Shown: positions 17,478 to 26,161 of the stretch, piece by piece
Layout of the letters: each line of letters starts with the position of its first letter
Numbering within the stretch: position 1 is the stretch's first letter
Assembly: GCA_026994225.1 (NCBI GenBank)
Contig: JALWRI010000077.1
Span: 1-64,000, forward strand
Direction: 5' to 3'
DNA: 64,000 nucleotides
Origin: Gammaproteobacteria bacterium
Lineage (GTDB): Bacteria > Pseudomonadota > Gammaproteobacteria > GRL18
Program-made: the position numbers and the translations under genes
Notes under the pieces: model-generated
Told to the model about the DNA's origin: nothing
Databases searched by the model: none
Seen by the model: the letters and a program-made list of their open reading frames with translations, nothing else

Positions 17478-19058
17478 CTAACGTACGTTAGCTATACCTA
17501 CATTATGGTCACCTTCAATAGCACCACAGCTCGCACCTAAATTAGCATCGCCACCATTTACATTTGGCATTGCTGGAGTATTACCAATTCCTAACGCACG
17601 AGGAGTAATATCACAAGTACCATATACAGGTCTTAACCATGAACCAGTTAAACCAGCACCTAAACTATTTGCTGACCACTGGATGTAACTAGGAACAACT
17701 GGCGCACCAGTATAAGTATCACGACCAGTATTAGGATACTCAATATTAGCCCAACCTTCAGCAAATACTGCCGCTACATCAGTAGGATTAGCTATACTAA
17801 TAGTAGATGGAATTTCTGTTTCCCCAAAAGGAGGCCAAGTACGATTATATTCTTTTGCTGCGACTTCAAAAATTTTATCATACATAAAGAAAATATTATT
17901 TTCTAATGGCAAGGCTTCTAATAAAGGAGCAGGGCATTCTGGGTCAATAGTAGGAGGTGAAGTAATATTCGAAGTTGAACCACCACGACAGGCATTATCT
18001 AATACTAATTCCTGCGTATTACGAATAGTTGTTGCTACACCAATAACATCTGCATCGAAAGGAGCATAATTGTAAGGTGCAGTAAAAAACTCATTTTGCT
18101 TACTGGGAAACATATTGAAAACCATCGTTTTCATATCACCTGCTGCACCACTATTTTTATAAGGGATAGCAACATTTTGTTTTGCTAAAGCATGTTCTAA
18201 TTCACTTAAAGTAGTACTAGAAAATTGTCCTAATACTGTTTTATCAAAAATACTTAAGCCTACATTATTGTCATAATCACGATATGTTTCCATTGGTACA
18301 GTCATCGCTAAACCATTTTGACTGTTTTTCAATGTTGACGTACCTGATAAGGTATTCATTGCATCTAAACAAATATCTTGTACTGGTGTATTCAGATTAC
18401 CAGAAGTAATTTGATTACAAAAAGTACTGATAGTTTGTGTTCTTAATTCTTTATCCTTTGCAAATAATGTTTCTTTTGCTACAGGCAAGTAATAATAAAA
18501 TTGTGGTTGAATATTCGTTAATTGACGATCACCTTGGTCAATGGCAAAGCTGGCATTTCCGATAAAATCAACATATCCGAAATTTTCCGTATCATCTTGA
18601 CAGTTTGCAGGTAAATCAGTACGAGCAGATAGAGGAATAATGCTGTACGTAGCTGGTTCTTCTGCAGAAGCAAAATTTGGTGTTTCAGATGAACCACTAC
18701 CTTGCAAACTATGTAGCACACTGTCATCATTACTATATACTTCAGGTAATACGCCGCCTTCTGTCTGACGAATCGTACCTGTCCAAGTATCACCTGGTGT
18801 CAGGTAAATCATAAAGTCTAATATTTCGCAGCTATCTTGTGCAGATTTTAAAATAGCTTTCACAGTTGTTGAATAATACTGAGAAGTATTTTTCACTGTT
18901 AATGTAGTTTCCCAACCACCAGTTGCTACGAAAGATTGGTTAAAAAGTAAGTCACCTTGTCCGGTAACTGATGAGCTAATTGCAGATGCCTGACTTGCTA
19001 CGCCCACTGCTGCTGCAATAGAAGTTGCCAGTATGGCTTTTTTAAACAATGTTTTCAT
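17478..19058 (-). CDS. A2: secreted protein of unknown function (paralogue of A1)
   Basis: Predicted exported protein of 526 residues. Signal peptide 1-26 (MKTLFKKAILATSIAAAVGV... ASA). Landmarks shared with A1 are GDLLF (35-39), GGWETTLTVKNTS (47-59), LDFMIYLTPGDTWTG (80-94), NDDSVLHS, YRDYDNNVGL and YTGAPV...IQW. It is about 80 residues longer than A1, mainly through extra cysteine-containing segments (for example NACRGG and DPECPAP) and a C-terminal extension with several Gly/Asn residues. GGAG lies 10 bases before the ATG, and a candidate promoter lies about 110-140 bases upstream. Function and localisation beyond export are unknown. Confidence 0.75.
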   Translation of the reverse strand: MKTLFKKAILATSIAAAVGVASQASAISSSVTGQGDLLFNQSFVATGGWETTLTVKNTSQYYSTTVKAILKSAQDSCEILDFMIYLTPGDTWTGTIRQTEGGVLPEVYSNDDSVLHSLQGSGSSETPNFASAEEPATYSIIPLSARTDLPANCQDDTENFGYVDFIGNASFAIDQGDRQLTNIQPQFYYYLPVAKETLFAKDKELRTQTISTFCNQITSGNLNTPVQDICLDAMNTLSGTSTLKNSQNGLAMTVPMETYRDYDNNVGLSIFDKTVLGQFSSTTLSELEHALAKQNVAIPYKNSGAAGDMKTMVFNMFPSKQNEFFTAPYNYAPFDADVIGVATTIRNTQELVLDNACRGGSTSNITSPPTIDPECPAPLLEALPLENNIFFMYDKIFEVAAKEYNRTWPPFGETEIPSTISIANPTDVAAVFAEGWANIEYPNTGRDTYTGAPVVPSYIQWSANSLGAGLTGSWLRPVYGTCDITPRALGIGNTPAMPNVNGGDANLGASCGAIEGDHNVGIANVR

Positions 19059-19462
19059 TCCAGATTATCTCCACATTTTACAAAAATTTTATTCAAACTT
19101 ATCGTGTATCGTCGGCAACGTGTATTTACTTATGGCTAACTATACAACCTAAAATCAATAGATTGCGGGTATCATACCACTATTTACTCGACTGCAACAA
19201 CGATGCATTCAGTTCATACACATCTTGATATAGTCTCTATTGTATAGCGTATTTTTTTTACCACAAGTTTTTTTTTTGTTGTTTTAAAGTCACTTTTTAT
19301 TAATTCTATATATAAAATTAATAAAATTACTTTAAAATCAATATGTTACCAAAATTACTCTCAGCTAAAAAATTTTTTACTTTTTTCAAATTTTTTAAAT
19401 TATAGCTAATTCTAACAATGCTGTATCATTTATACAACACTTAATGTGCTTTACATCTACTA
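19059..19462. other. 404-base AT-rich intergenic region upstream of A2
   Basis: No convincing open frame or RNA gene. The A2-proximal part holds the candidate promoter at 19171-19200. The distal part (about 19250-19420) is extremely AT-rich with poly-A/T tracts, the kind of DNA often silenced by H-NS-like proteins; that is only an inference. Confidence 0.5.
19171..19200 (-). promoter_or_regulatory. Candidate extended -10 promoter for A2
   Basis: On the minus strand: TTGTTG (19195-19200), an 18-base spacer, then TATGAT (19171-19176) preceded by TGG, giving an extended -10 (TGnTATGAT). It would leave a long 5' untranslated region of roughly 105 bases. Confidence 0.38.
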
Positions 19463-20101
19463 CTAAACGGACAAATTTGCTAAACGTAACTTTTTCAGTT
19501 TTGAATTTTTATCACGCCTATGGTATAGCGGCAAAGGTAAATGTGCGTAATATAAGCTATTTTCATCTATTTTACCGGTGAGTATATTACAGCTTATTTT
19601 ATTAAATAGCGTCAGATAATAATCTTTTTGTGCTAAAGTTACTTGCCAGGGCACGTTCTGTTTCCAACACACTGGATAAAAAAAGCCTTCATCATCGACG
19701 ATTACTTGATCGGTAGTAATTAAATTTAGCTTTGGCATTTGCTTTAATAAAGTAACTAACTCTACCACAGTATTACTTGCAATGCTGTCATCTATATTCA
19801 ATATGGCAACATAAGGGATATTTACCTGTTGTAATAATTTTTGATAGGCAATATCTTTATCTCTTAAAGGATATTTTTCGTGTAATAATACAAAACGTGC
19901 ATCTTTTAGTGAATATTCATCCAAGATGGCAAGAGTTCGCCTTGCTGTGCTGGCATTATTAAGTATATAACAACGCCAATTTCCCCAACTTTGATTTAAT
20001 AATGCGTAAATAAATTCTAACAGATATTTAGGGACTGTGTTTTCTACAATAGTAATAAAATTAATAATTATTTGTTCCTCATCGGGTACTCTTTGATCCA
20101 T
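19463..20101 (-). CDS. Short GT-A glycosyltransferase-like protein
   Basis: Protein of 212 residues resembling the N-terminal domain of family 2 glycosyltransferases: IINFITIVENTVPKYLLEFI..ALLNQSW, then a WRCYILNNAS strand, a YLLRDKDIAYQKLL-like helix and AILNIDD, which sits where the DxD motif would be. It is shorter than a typical 250-300 residue enzyme and lacks an obvious acceptor-side ED motif, so activity is uncertain. It is the last gene of a five-gene operon, 5 bases after the preceding methyltransferase. AT-rich codon use matches its neighbours. Confidence 0.6.
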   Translation of the reverse strand: MDQRVPDEEQIIINFITIVENTVPKYLLEFIYALLNQSWGNWRCYILNNASTARRTLAILDEYSLKDARFVLLHEKYPLRDKDIAYQKLLQQVNIPYVAILNIDDSIASNTVVELVTLLKQMPKLNLITTDQVIVDDEGFFYPVCWKQNVPWQVTLAQKDYYLTLFNKISCNILTGKIDENSLYYAHLPLPLYHRRDKNSKLKKLRLANLSV

Positions 20102-20106
20102 AAATT

Positions 20107-21252
20107 TTATTTAATACCCCATTTTTGCCTAAGTTTTGCTATTTTTTGAGGTATTAATTGAGTTATATACCACATCCAAGATCGATTAGTAATCACTACT
20201 TCTCTATCTAGACGATCTATTAATTCGTTTTTTATACGCAATAGTGCATTTTTTTCTTTTAACCAGTATTTTACTTCATTGAGTTCTCTTTCTAATTCTG
20301 CAATACGATTATTTAACTGCAAAACTTGATAACTCGATGTGATTATCCCTGTCTGCTTTACATACGTAACTTCTTTCTTTGCTGAAACAGTTTTTTTTAC
20401 TTCAACAGAAACACCAGAGGCTAATTCAAGCTGTTTTTTATACGATAAAGTAAGTAAAACATCTGCCAAAGCTGTATCAGATTGATTGTCACGCAAAGCA
20501 GATAATACCTTGTACAGCTCTTTTACGGAGCTATTTAATAATTGTGTTTTTTTCTCGTTGTCCGTAATTCCCGCTAAGTAAGCATCTAAAATCCAATATA
20601 ATGTCATCCAGGGGTGTTGATAACTTTCTACCCCTTCCCATTCAATTTCAAATGCCTGAAACCATTGTTTTAACCCTTCCAAAGTCGCATTATAATAGTG
20701 ATCGGGATAAGCATGAACCGGTTGCAAAAAGGCCGTATCAATTTTTAACTTAGCGTTGGGCTTACAGACCCGATATAGCTCTGCTGCTACTAATTCAGGA
20801 TAACGTAAATGTTCAAAAACCGCCTGACTAATCACTGCATTAAAACTGTTTTCTTTAAATGGTAGGGCTTCCCCTTGTGCAACAATATCCGTTTCAGGGA
20901 ATAGAAAAATATCTAATTGAACAATATTTTCCTGAGAAAAATTTTTAGCTCCTGCACCTAAATCAAGAATAAGCCCCTTTGAATATTGTCCAATTAATGT
21001 TTTTGCTCTTGGGCTGTAATCATGTTGGGATAATACATCCATGGTTTCATATTTGCCTGGTAGATAGTCTTCTGCTCGGGCATTTTGTATCATAATGGGT
21101 ACGCCTCGTACTATTGGATATGAAATACCACAGAGACAACGTACTTGATTATTTTGCACGACTAATTGTGTACTTTTACAAGCAGGACAAGCAAGTAAAT
21201 CTTTGACTTTATCCCAATGTCGTTTAGCCTGCTCAGACATAGTATTGATCAT
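20107..21252 (-). CDS. Class I methyltransferase with N-terminal Trm112-like zinc ribbon and C-terminal coiled coil
   Basis: Protein of 381 residues with three parts. Residues about 18-55 form a Trm112-like zinc ribbon (LLACPAC, CLCG; Cys22, 25, 39, 41) followed by YPIVRGVPIMI. A methyltransferase type 11 domain follows, with ILDLGAG, VQLDIF, a QGEALPFKENSFNAVIS motif and FEHLRYPELV. The C-terminal third (about 310-360) is heptad-rich and probably a coiled coil ending in a basic tail. Such proteins are common in surface-glycan clusters. It lies 3 bases after the preceding methyltransferase gene. The substrate is unknown. Confidence 0.75.
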   Translation of the reverse strand: MINTMSEQAKRHWDKVKDLLACPACKSTQLVVQNNQVRCLCGISYPIVRGVPIMIQNARAEDYLPGKYETMDVLSQHDYSPRAKTLIGQYSKGLILDLGAGAKNFSQENIVQLDIFLFPETDIVAQGEALPFKENSFNAVISQAVFEHLRYPELVAAELYRVCKPNAKLKIDTAFLQPVHAYPDHYYNATLEGLKQWFQAFEIEWEGVESYQHPWMTLYWILDAYLAGITDNEKKTQLLNSSVKELYKVLSALRDNQSDTALADVLLTLSYKKQLELASGVSVEVKKTVSAKKEVTYVKQTGIITSSYQVLQLNNRIAELERELNEVKYWLKEKNALLRIKNELIDRLDREVVITNRSWMWYITQLIPQKIAKLRQKWGIK

Positions 21253-21255
21253 TTT

Positions 21256-22272
21256 TTATTGCCTGCAACACAAGATCGGAGAAACAGGCGTTTTTTCCTC
21301 TAAAAAACAAATTTGTACCGCTACATAATAAACCACTGTTTCAGATAAAAGCGTAACACATAATGCACTAGTTCTTCTTATCCATAAATACTTTTTATTT
21401 TCCATATCAGGATTATCTGCATAATACACAATCGCTCCTTGTGCATTATCAAATGGTTCCCAATAGATAATTAATTGCTGAGTATCTGTTATTTCAAAAT
21501 CTATTTGGGGAGTAGCTAACTGAGAATTGACTGTTAATTCTTCAATATTAAGCCCTTTTATTGCTTGTTTAGATGCTAACAGCATAATAGTTGTATTATC
21601 CGCTTCACAATGGCTAATAATATGAGTATAGCCTTGTGTTTTTAATGTCTTTATTAATGCTGTAGCATCTATTTGGGATGCTGTTGGTAATCTAAAACGT
21701 TGTGCAGTTACGGCTGTAGGTAACGGATCTTGTACACAGATAAATAATTGTTCTGCATGCTTAGCAAGATTATTTACTATCTCCAAAGGATCTGGATAAT
21801 ATTGTAATACATTGATTGCTATACATAAATTCCAGGGTAATACTGGCGTGTGATATGCTCTAAAATCGCCCAGCACAAATTCACACTGCTGTAAATGCAA
21901 TAATGACTTAGCCGTCAGACATTTTAAATACATCTGCGTATTGCTTTCTACTGCCAATATTTTCTCTGCTCCCATTTGTTCTAACATAAAACTATGTCCG
22001 GCTTCATGGGGAGCAATTTCCAAAACTCTGTACCCGTGCAAATCACCTAATTGCTCTTCTAGCCATAATAAACGCTCATCATTATACAAACCTAAAGGGA
22101 CAGGCTTACCTTGTTCTGGTAATGCTGATAACCAGGTATCAGCAAATATATCCATAGTTTGTTGTACATTTGGCGCATCACTTACATATTCATCTAATAC
22201 TTCAGTCGTTGTATTCACACTGTAACGAGAACGTAATAGAGCTAAAAAATCTTGAATTTTTTTTAATATCAA
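21256..22272 (-). CDS. Class I SAM-dependent methyltransferase-like protein (tandem paralogue of next upstream gene)
   Basis: Protein of 338 residues starting at a TTG with AGGA 8 bases upstream. The methyltransferase core has VLEIAPHEAGHSFMLEQMGA, ILAVESN, CEFVLGDFRAY and VLQYYPDPLEIV. The same order of motifs occurs in the gene at 22288-23073 (VLELGPLEAAHTYMLEKFAA), so the two are clearly tandem duplicates. The SAM-binding GxGxG is degenerate (EIAPHEAG), as it is in the paralogue. The C-terminal 100 residues form an extra beta-rich region absent from the paralogue. It is probably involved in glycan or lipid modification along with its operon; substrate unknown. Confidence 0.68.
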   Translation of the reverse strand: MILKKIQDFLALLRSRYSVNTTTEVLDEYVSDAPNVQQTMDIFADTWLSALPEQGKPVPLGLYNDERLLWLEEQLGDLHGYRVLEIAPHEAGHSFMLEQMGAEKILAVESNTQMYLKCLTAKSLLHLQQCEFVLGDFRAYHTPVLPWNLCIAINVLQYYPDPLEIVNNLAKHAEQLFICVQDPLPTAVTAQRFRLPTASQIDATALIKTLKTQGYTHIISHCEADNTTIMLLASKQAIKGLNIEELTVNSQLATPQIDFEITDTQQLIIYWEPFDNAQGAIVYYADNPDMENKKYLWIRRTSALCVTLLSETVVYYVAVQICFLEEKTPVSPILCCRQ

Positions 22273-22287
22273 ATCGCTATTCCTTGC

Positions 22288-23073
22288 CTATTTTTTTGCA
22301 GCAATACAAAAACAAGGACCATTATCATGGGTAGGTTGTTCTAAACCGACAATAATATGATCAAATCCAAAATACTGTAAACTTGCAATAATATCACTGC
22401 GTGTCATCCACATACTGTAATGTCCTGCTGCTCCACAAAATCCTGACCAACCTAAAGCATCGGCATAAATACGTTTGTGAACATGATGCTTAAACCCTGC
22501 AACAATACGTACTTCTTTAGAAACAAAGGTATCATGTCGAACATTATCATTTTGTTTAATTAACACTTCATCATAATAATGTGTCCATAACATCACATTA
22601 TTACAATGTTGTGCAATAAGAGATAAGAGCTTAACTGGATTTTCCATATGATATAGCACACCACTAGCAATACAAATATCAAAATAATCCTTGCTCGTTT
22701 CTAAATAGCGATTAAAATCACCTAATAAAAACTGACTCCGTTGTAAATGATAAATTTCTTTAATAATCAAGGATTTTAAAAAGGCTCTGCGATTTGCTTC
22801 AATAGAGGTTATCGCTTTTGCAGCAAATTTTTCTAACATATAAGTATGTGCTGCTTCAAGAGGACCTAGTTCCAATACCTCTCTATCTTTTATTCCTCCT
22901 GGAATATTTTGATTTGCCCAATGCATACGAGGATCATCAAAAGCTGCCACCTTACCTGCTATAATTGATTCATTTCCCCTGTCTGGCCAACTGCACGACC
23001 ATTCTCCCTGAAAAATATCTATCGCATTTTGTGCTAAAGGGGGTGTTGTTATATTTTTATTAATAATATCCAC
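22288..23073 (-). CDS. Class I SAM-dependent methyltransferase-like protein
   Basis: Protein of 261 residues if translated from the GTG at 23073. That start is supported by AAGGA 8 bases upstream and by a TAGTG junction in which the stop of the SGNH hydrolase overlaps the GTG by one base, a classic coupled arrangement. An in-frame ATG at 23094 is possible but has no ribosome binding site. Core motifs are VLELGPLEAAHTYMLE, ITSIEAN, SQFLLGDFNRY and CIASGVLYHMENPVKL. It is a tandem paralogue of the next gene. Function is presumed methyl transfer to a surface molecule. Confidence 0.7.
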   Translation of the reverse strand: MDIINKNITTPPLAQNAIDIFQGEWSCSWPDRGNESIIAGKVAAFDDPRMHWANQNIPGGIKDREVLELGPLEAAHTYMLEKFAAKAITSIEANRRAFLKSLIIKEIYHLQRSQFLLGDFNRYLETSKDYFDICIASGVLYHMENPVKLLSLIAQHCNNVMLWTHYYDEVLIKQNDNVRHDTFVSKEVRIVAGFKHHVHKRIYADALGWSGFCGAAGHYSMWMTRSDIIASLQYFGFDHIIVGLEQPTHDNGPCFCIAAKK

Positions 23074-24296
23074 TAGATAAATCCTTTTAGCCATAAAAAT
23101 AAAGTGCTTGCCAATATTTGATGTGTGAGGGCGGTAGGATGGCTATCATCGGTAACTAAAACTTGCGCTACAGGATATTTTTTAAATGTATCTTGCATCA
23201 CTTCCAACAATGAATAATAAGCAATATTTTCCTTTTTTGCCCATTTTTGGGTAAAGTGATGTAAATTATGACAATGCTGTTGATAGGCTTTATCTAATCC
23301 AGGAGCTAAGGTAGTCGTGCATAATGATGTCACCAATAATGGAATCTTCTTTTTTATTAAACGCTGTTTAATCCAGTTTAAATATTTAGCACTCATTTTC
23401 CATTGTCTCGCAAATAATGTCTCTGCAACTAAAAAAGGAGACAGAGTATCTAGCTTTTTCTGCGCTGCATCATGCCAATTTATCTGAAGATTACTCTCTA
23501 CAATATTTTTTATAACTGAAGCACCAAAACTTTGCCAAATATTTTGTAATAGCTTTAAAAAAGCGGAATATTCACTTATACCTTGTGATTTTTTTGCCAG
23601 TAAAAAGCTATCATCATCTAAAACCGGTAATTGTTGGTAGCTTTTTTCCCGTACTCTATCTTCATACAAATCATTTTCATGTATAAATAATAATATGGCA
23701 TCTGGTTCCAGGGATAAATAACGAGGCAAATTTGCCGCATAATAAATAGGGCTTGCTCCTTGCATTCCCACATTTACAGCTTCCCAACCGTAGGGATTAA
23801 GTTGCTTATTTAAACGCGCCACTAAACCTTGAGTAAGCAATACGGCATGTCCTTCTACAATCGAATCACCTATGATTAATAAACGTTTTAATCCGGTACT
23901 GCTTTTTGCTGGAATATCCTCTCCCCGAAAACCTAAGGTATTAATTTTATAGTCTAATTGATAACTAGTGCGTACGGCTTGATAATGTGCTTTTGGAATA
24001 AAAAAGTATAGATAAGGTAAATAATTAACAATATAAGGGTTAGGTTTATACGGATCGATACTTTGATAAGGTGGAATTTGTAATGTTTGCAGTTGATGTG
24101 AATGTAAAAATAAACGTGTTCCTCCCTCTAACAAAAGGATACACAGTAACAGGGTTACTGATAACGTCATGCCCCATAGTAAAGATTTACTTTTAATAGC
24201 CAATATAAATTCTCTTTTATGCCGTATTAATAGACTCAATGTTGCCAGTAGACAGTTTTTTAACTCCATCAGAGCAAAAAAATCTGTACGTAACAT
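23073..24296 (-). CDS. Membrane-anchored SGNH/GDSL-type hydrolase
   Basis: Protein of 407 residues. A single transmembrane helix (about 40-57) is followed by a periplasmic SGNH hydrolase domain: LLIIGDSIVEG (block I, Ser145), GMQGASP (block II, Gly180), FIHENDL (block III, Asn208) and DDSHPT (block V, Asp383/His386). All four catalytic blocks are present, so it is probably an active esterase or acetyltransferase-like deacylase acting on a glycan. A second in-frame ATG at 24266 is equally plausible as the start; neither has a strong ribosome binding site. It is the first gene of the methyltransferase operon and is divergent from btuC. Confidence 0.78.
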   Translation of the reverse strand: MLRTDFFALMELKNCLLATLSLLIRHKREFILAIKSKSLLWGMTLSVTLLLCILLLEGGTRLFLHSHQLQTLQIPPYQSIDPYKPNPYIVNYLPYLYFFIPKAHYQAVRTSYQLDYKINTLGFRGEDIPAKSSTGLKRLLIIGDSIVEGHAVLLTQGLVARLNKQLNPYGWEAVNVGMQGASPIYYAANLPRYLSLEPDAILLFIHENDLYEDRVREKSYQQLPVLDDDSFLLAKKSQGISEYSAFLKLLQNIWQSFGASVIKNIVESNLQINWHDAAQKKLDTLSPFLVAETLFARQWKMSAKYLNWIKQRLIKKKIPLLVTSLCTTTLAPGLDKAYQQHCHNLHHFTQKWAKKENIAYYSLLEVMQDTFKKYPVAQVLVTDDSHPTALTHQILASTLFLWLKGFI

Positions 24297-24360
24297 CAGA
24301 TATCAAAATACTGTATCATAATGTACCTATTTTATCAGCTCATCAAACATTGTTTATTGT

Positions 24361-25356
24361 ATGTCTTATTATTACCCTGACAAAAAATATTCACTTATTC
24401 CTTTTTTTCTACTACTGCTATTACTGACATTAAGCAGTTTTTTATTTTCCCTTTTATACGGCTCAACATACATAAGTCTGGATGCATTTTACTCACTTTT
24501 ACAAGGGAACGCTACACCCTTAACACATACCTTGATTTATCAATTACGTTTACCCAGGGCGCTCACTGCCTTTGTTACGGGTGCTTTACTTTCTTTAGCC
24601 GGCGTATTAATGCAGGCACTACTTCGTAATCCACTTGCTGATCCCTACGTATTAGGTTTATCTGGCGGATCAGCCTTTTTTGCATTGCTCGCTATGTTGT
24701 GGGGAGGTAGTCATTTTTGGATTACAGGCAGTGCCTTTAGTGGCGCATTATTATCCACCTTATTGGTCTTTTTTTTGGGTAAAAAACAACAACAATTACC
24801 GGTTTCTCGTTTACTTTTAACCGGAATAATCCTTGCTTCAGGCTGGGGGGCTTTAATCAGCTTTATCATTACAATTACCCCACCAGAAAAAATACATGGC
24901 ATGTTATTTTGGTTAATGGGTGATCTTGGTTATAGTTATAATAAACCCCTCTCACTCTCTTATCTGATTTTATTCTTCGGATTAGGGTACGTATTACTAT
25001 TAAGTCGAAAACTCAATATTATTTTATGGGGTGAATTATATGCACAAAGCCTGGGGATTAACAGTCAGGCTATTCATATACAATTACTGTTTTTATCTTC
25101 TCTTTTTACGGCTAGTGCCATTACCCTGGCAGGTAGTATTGGATTTATAGGTTTGATTATTCCTCATACCATACGCTTACTGATTGGTTCAGATCATCGT
25201 TTTCTCTTACCTGCAAGCATGTTACTTGGTGGATCCTTATTAGTTATTGCCGATACCCTTGCTAGAACTATTTTAAGCCCCCAACAACTCCCCGTTGGAA
25301 TACTAACTGCATTAGTTGGTATTCCAGTATTTTTATATTTATTAAATAAATCCTAG
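24361..25356 (+). CDS. btuC: FecCD/BtuC-family ABC transporter permease (vitamin B12-type)
   Basis: Inner-membrane permease of 331 residues with about ten hydrophobic helices, the usual size for BtuC/FecCD. Typical family strings are TLIYQLRLPRALTAFVTGA, GVLMQALLRNPLADPYVLGLSGG and GSIGFIGLIIPHTIRLLIG, the last being the ATPase-coupling loop. It is followed by an ATPase and a BtuF-type binding protein, so cobalamin is the best substrate guess; siderophore uptake cannot be excluded. No cobalamin riboswitch can be recognised in the 64 bases separating it from the divergent SGNH gene. Confidence 0.86.
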   Translation: MSYYYPDKKYSLIPFFLLLLLLTLSSFLFSLLYGSTYISLDAFYSLLQGNATPLTHTLIYQLRLPRALTAFVTGALLSLAGVLMQALLRNPLADPYVLGLSGGSAFFALLAMLWGGSHFWITGSAFSGALLSTLLVFFLGKKQQQLPVSRLLLTGIILASGWGALISFIITITPPEKIHGMLFWLMGDLGYSYNKPLSLSYLILFFGLGYVLLLSRKLNIILWGELYAQSLGINSQAIHIQLLFLSSLFTASAITLAGSIGFIGLIIPHTIRLLIGSDHRFLLPASMLLGGSLLVIADTLARTILSPQQLPVGILTALVGIPVFLYLLNKS

Positions 25357-25381
25357 AAAAACACAACTAAGCTTGCATAAT

Positions 25382-26146
25382 ATGATCATGTTGACCACGC
25401 AAAACCTCACTCTACATATTGCCTCCCATATTGTTTGTCAAAATCTCAGCCTCACCTTTAAAGCCGGAGAATTTTGGGCCCTAATGGGATTAAATGGCCG
25501 AGGAAAAACCACCTTATTAAAAGCCTTACATGCGTTACATCCTGTACATAAAGGTAGTATATACCTTAATCAAAGGCTTTTATCTGATTATTCACGCTTT
25601 ACATTAGCAAAACATATTGGTTTTTTGCTGCAAAATTATGATTATCCTTTTCCTGGCAGTGTTTTAAATACCGTATTAACAGGACGTTATCCGCATATTC
25701 CTACTTGGCAATGGGAATCACAGCATGATTATGAGATGGCCTATCAAGCATTACAAACAGTCAATATGCAGCACTTTACAGAACGTACTATAGATACCCT
25801 TTCCGGAGGAGAAAAACGCCGTATTCATATCGCTACATTACTTGCTCAAAATCCTGATTATTATTTATTAGATGAGCCTATCCACTCTTTAGATATGAAA
25901 GCACAAATGGACATTTTAACCCTTTTTCAATCTGAGTGCCGAGAAAAAAATAAATGTGCTATCATGAGCATTCATGATCCAAATTTAGCGTGGCGTTTTT
26001 GCGATCATAGTTTATTATTGCTCGCTGATGGCACACAAATAGCAGGTAAAACGCAAGATATTATGACACCCTTTACATTAGAAGCCCTGTTTCAGTATCC
26101 TATTAAGGTTTTTAAACAGGATAATAGCGTCTTTTTTACTGCCTGA
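25382..26146 (+). CDS. btuD: ABC transporter ATP-binding protein (BtuD-like)
   Basis: Cytoplasmic ATPase of the BtuC permease. Walker A is GLNGRGKT (36-43, with Arg in place of the usual Ala/Ser), the signature is LSGGEKRR, Walker B is YYLLDEP, and the switch His lies in IHDPN. The length of 254 residues is normal. The frame is open from a TTG at 25373, but an ATG at 25382 or 25388 is more likely; none has a strong ribosome binding site. It starts 25 bases after btuC and ends 15 bases before btuF. Confidence 0.86.
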   Translation: MIMLTTQNLTLHIASHIVCQNLSLTFKAGEFWALMGLNGRGKTTLLKALHALHPVHKGSIYLNQRLLSDYSRFTLAKHIGFLLQNYDYPFPGSVLNTVLTGRYPHIPTWQWESQHDYEMAYQALQTVNMQHFTERTIDTLSGGEKRRIHIATLLAQNPDYYLLDEPIHSLDMKAQMDILTLFQSECREKNKCAIMSIHDPNLAWRFCDHSLLLLADGTQIAGKTQDIMTPFTLEALFQYPIKVFKQDNSVFFTA

Positions 26147-26161
26147 ACACTTAAAACTCCC

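Noticed and set aside
24297..24360. Cobalamin riboswitch upstream of btuC
   Set aside because: The 64-base intergenic region is too short and lacks a B12-box-like sequence, so none is reported.
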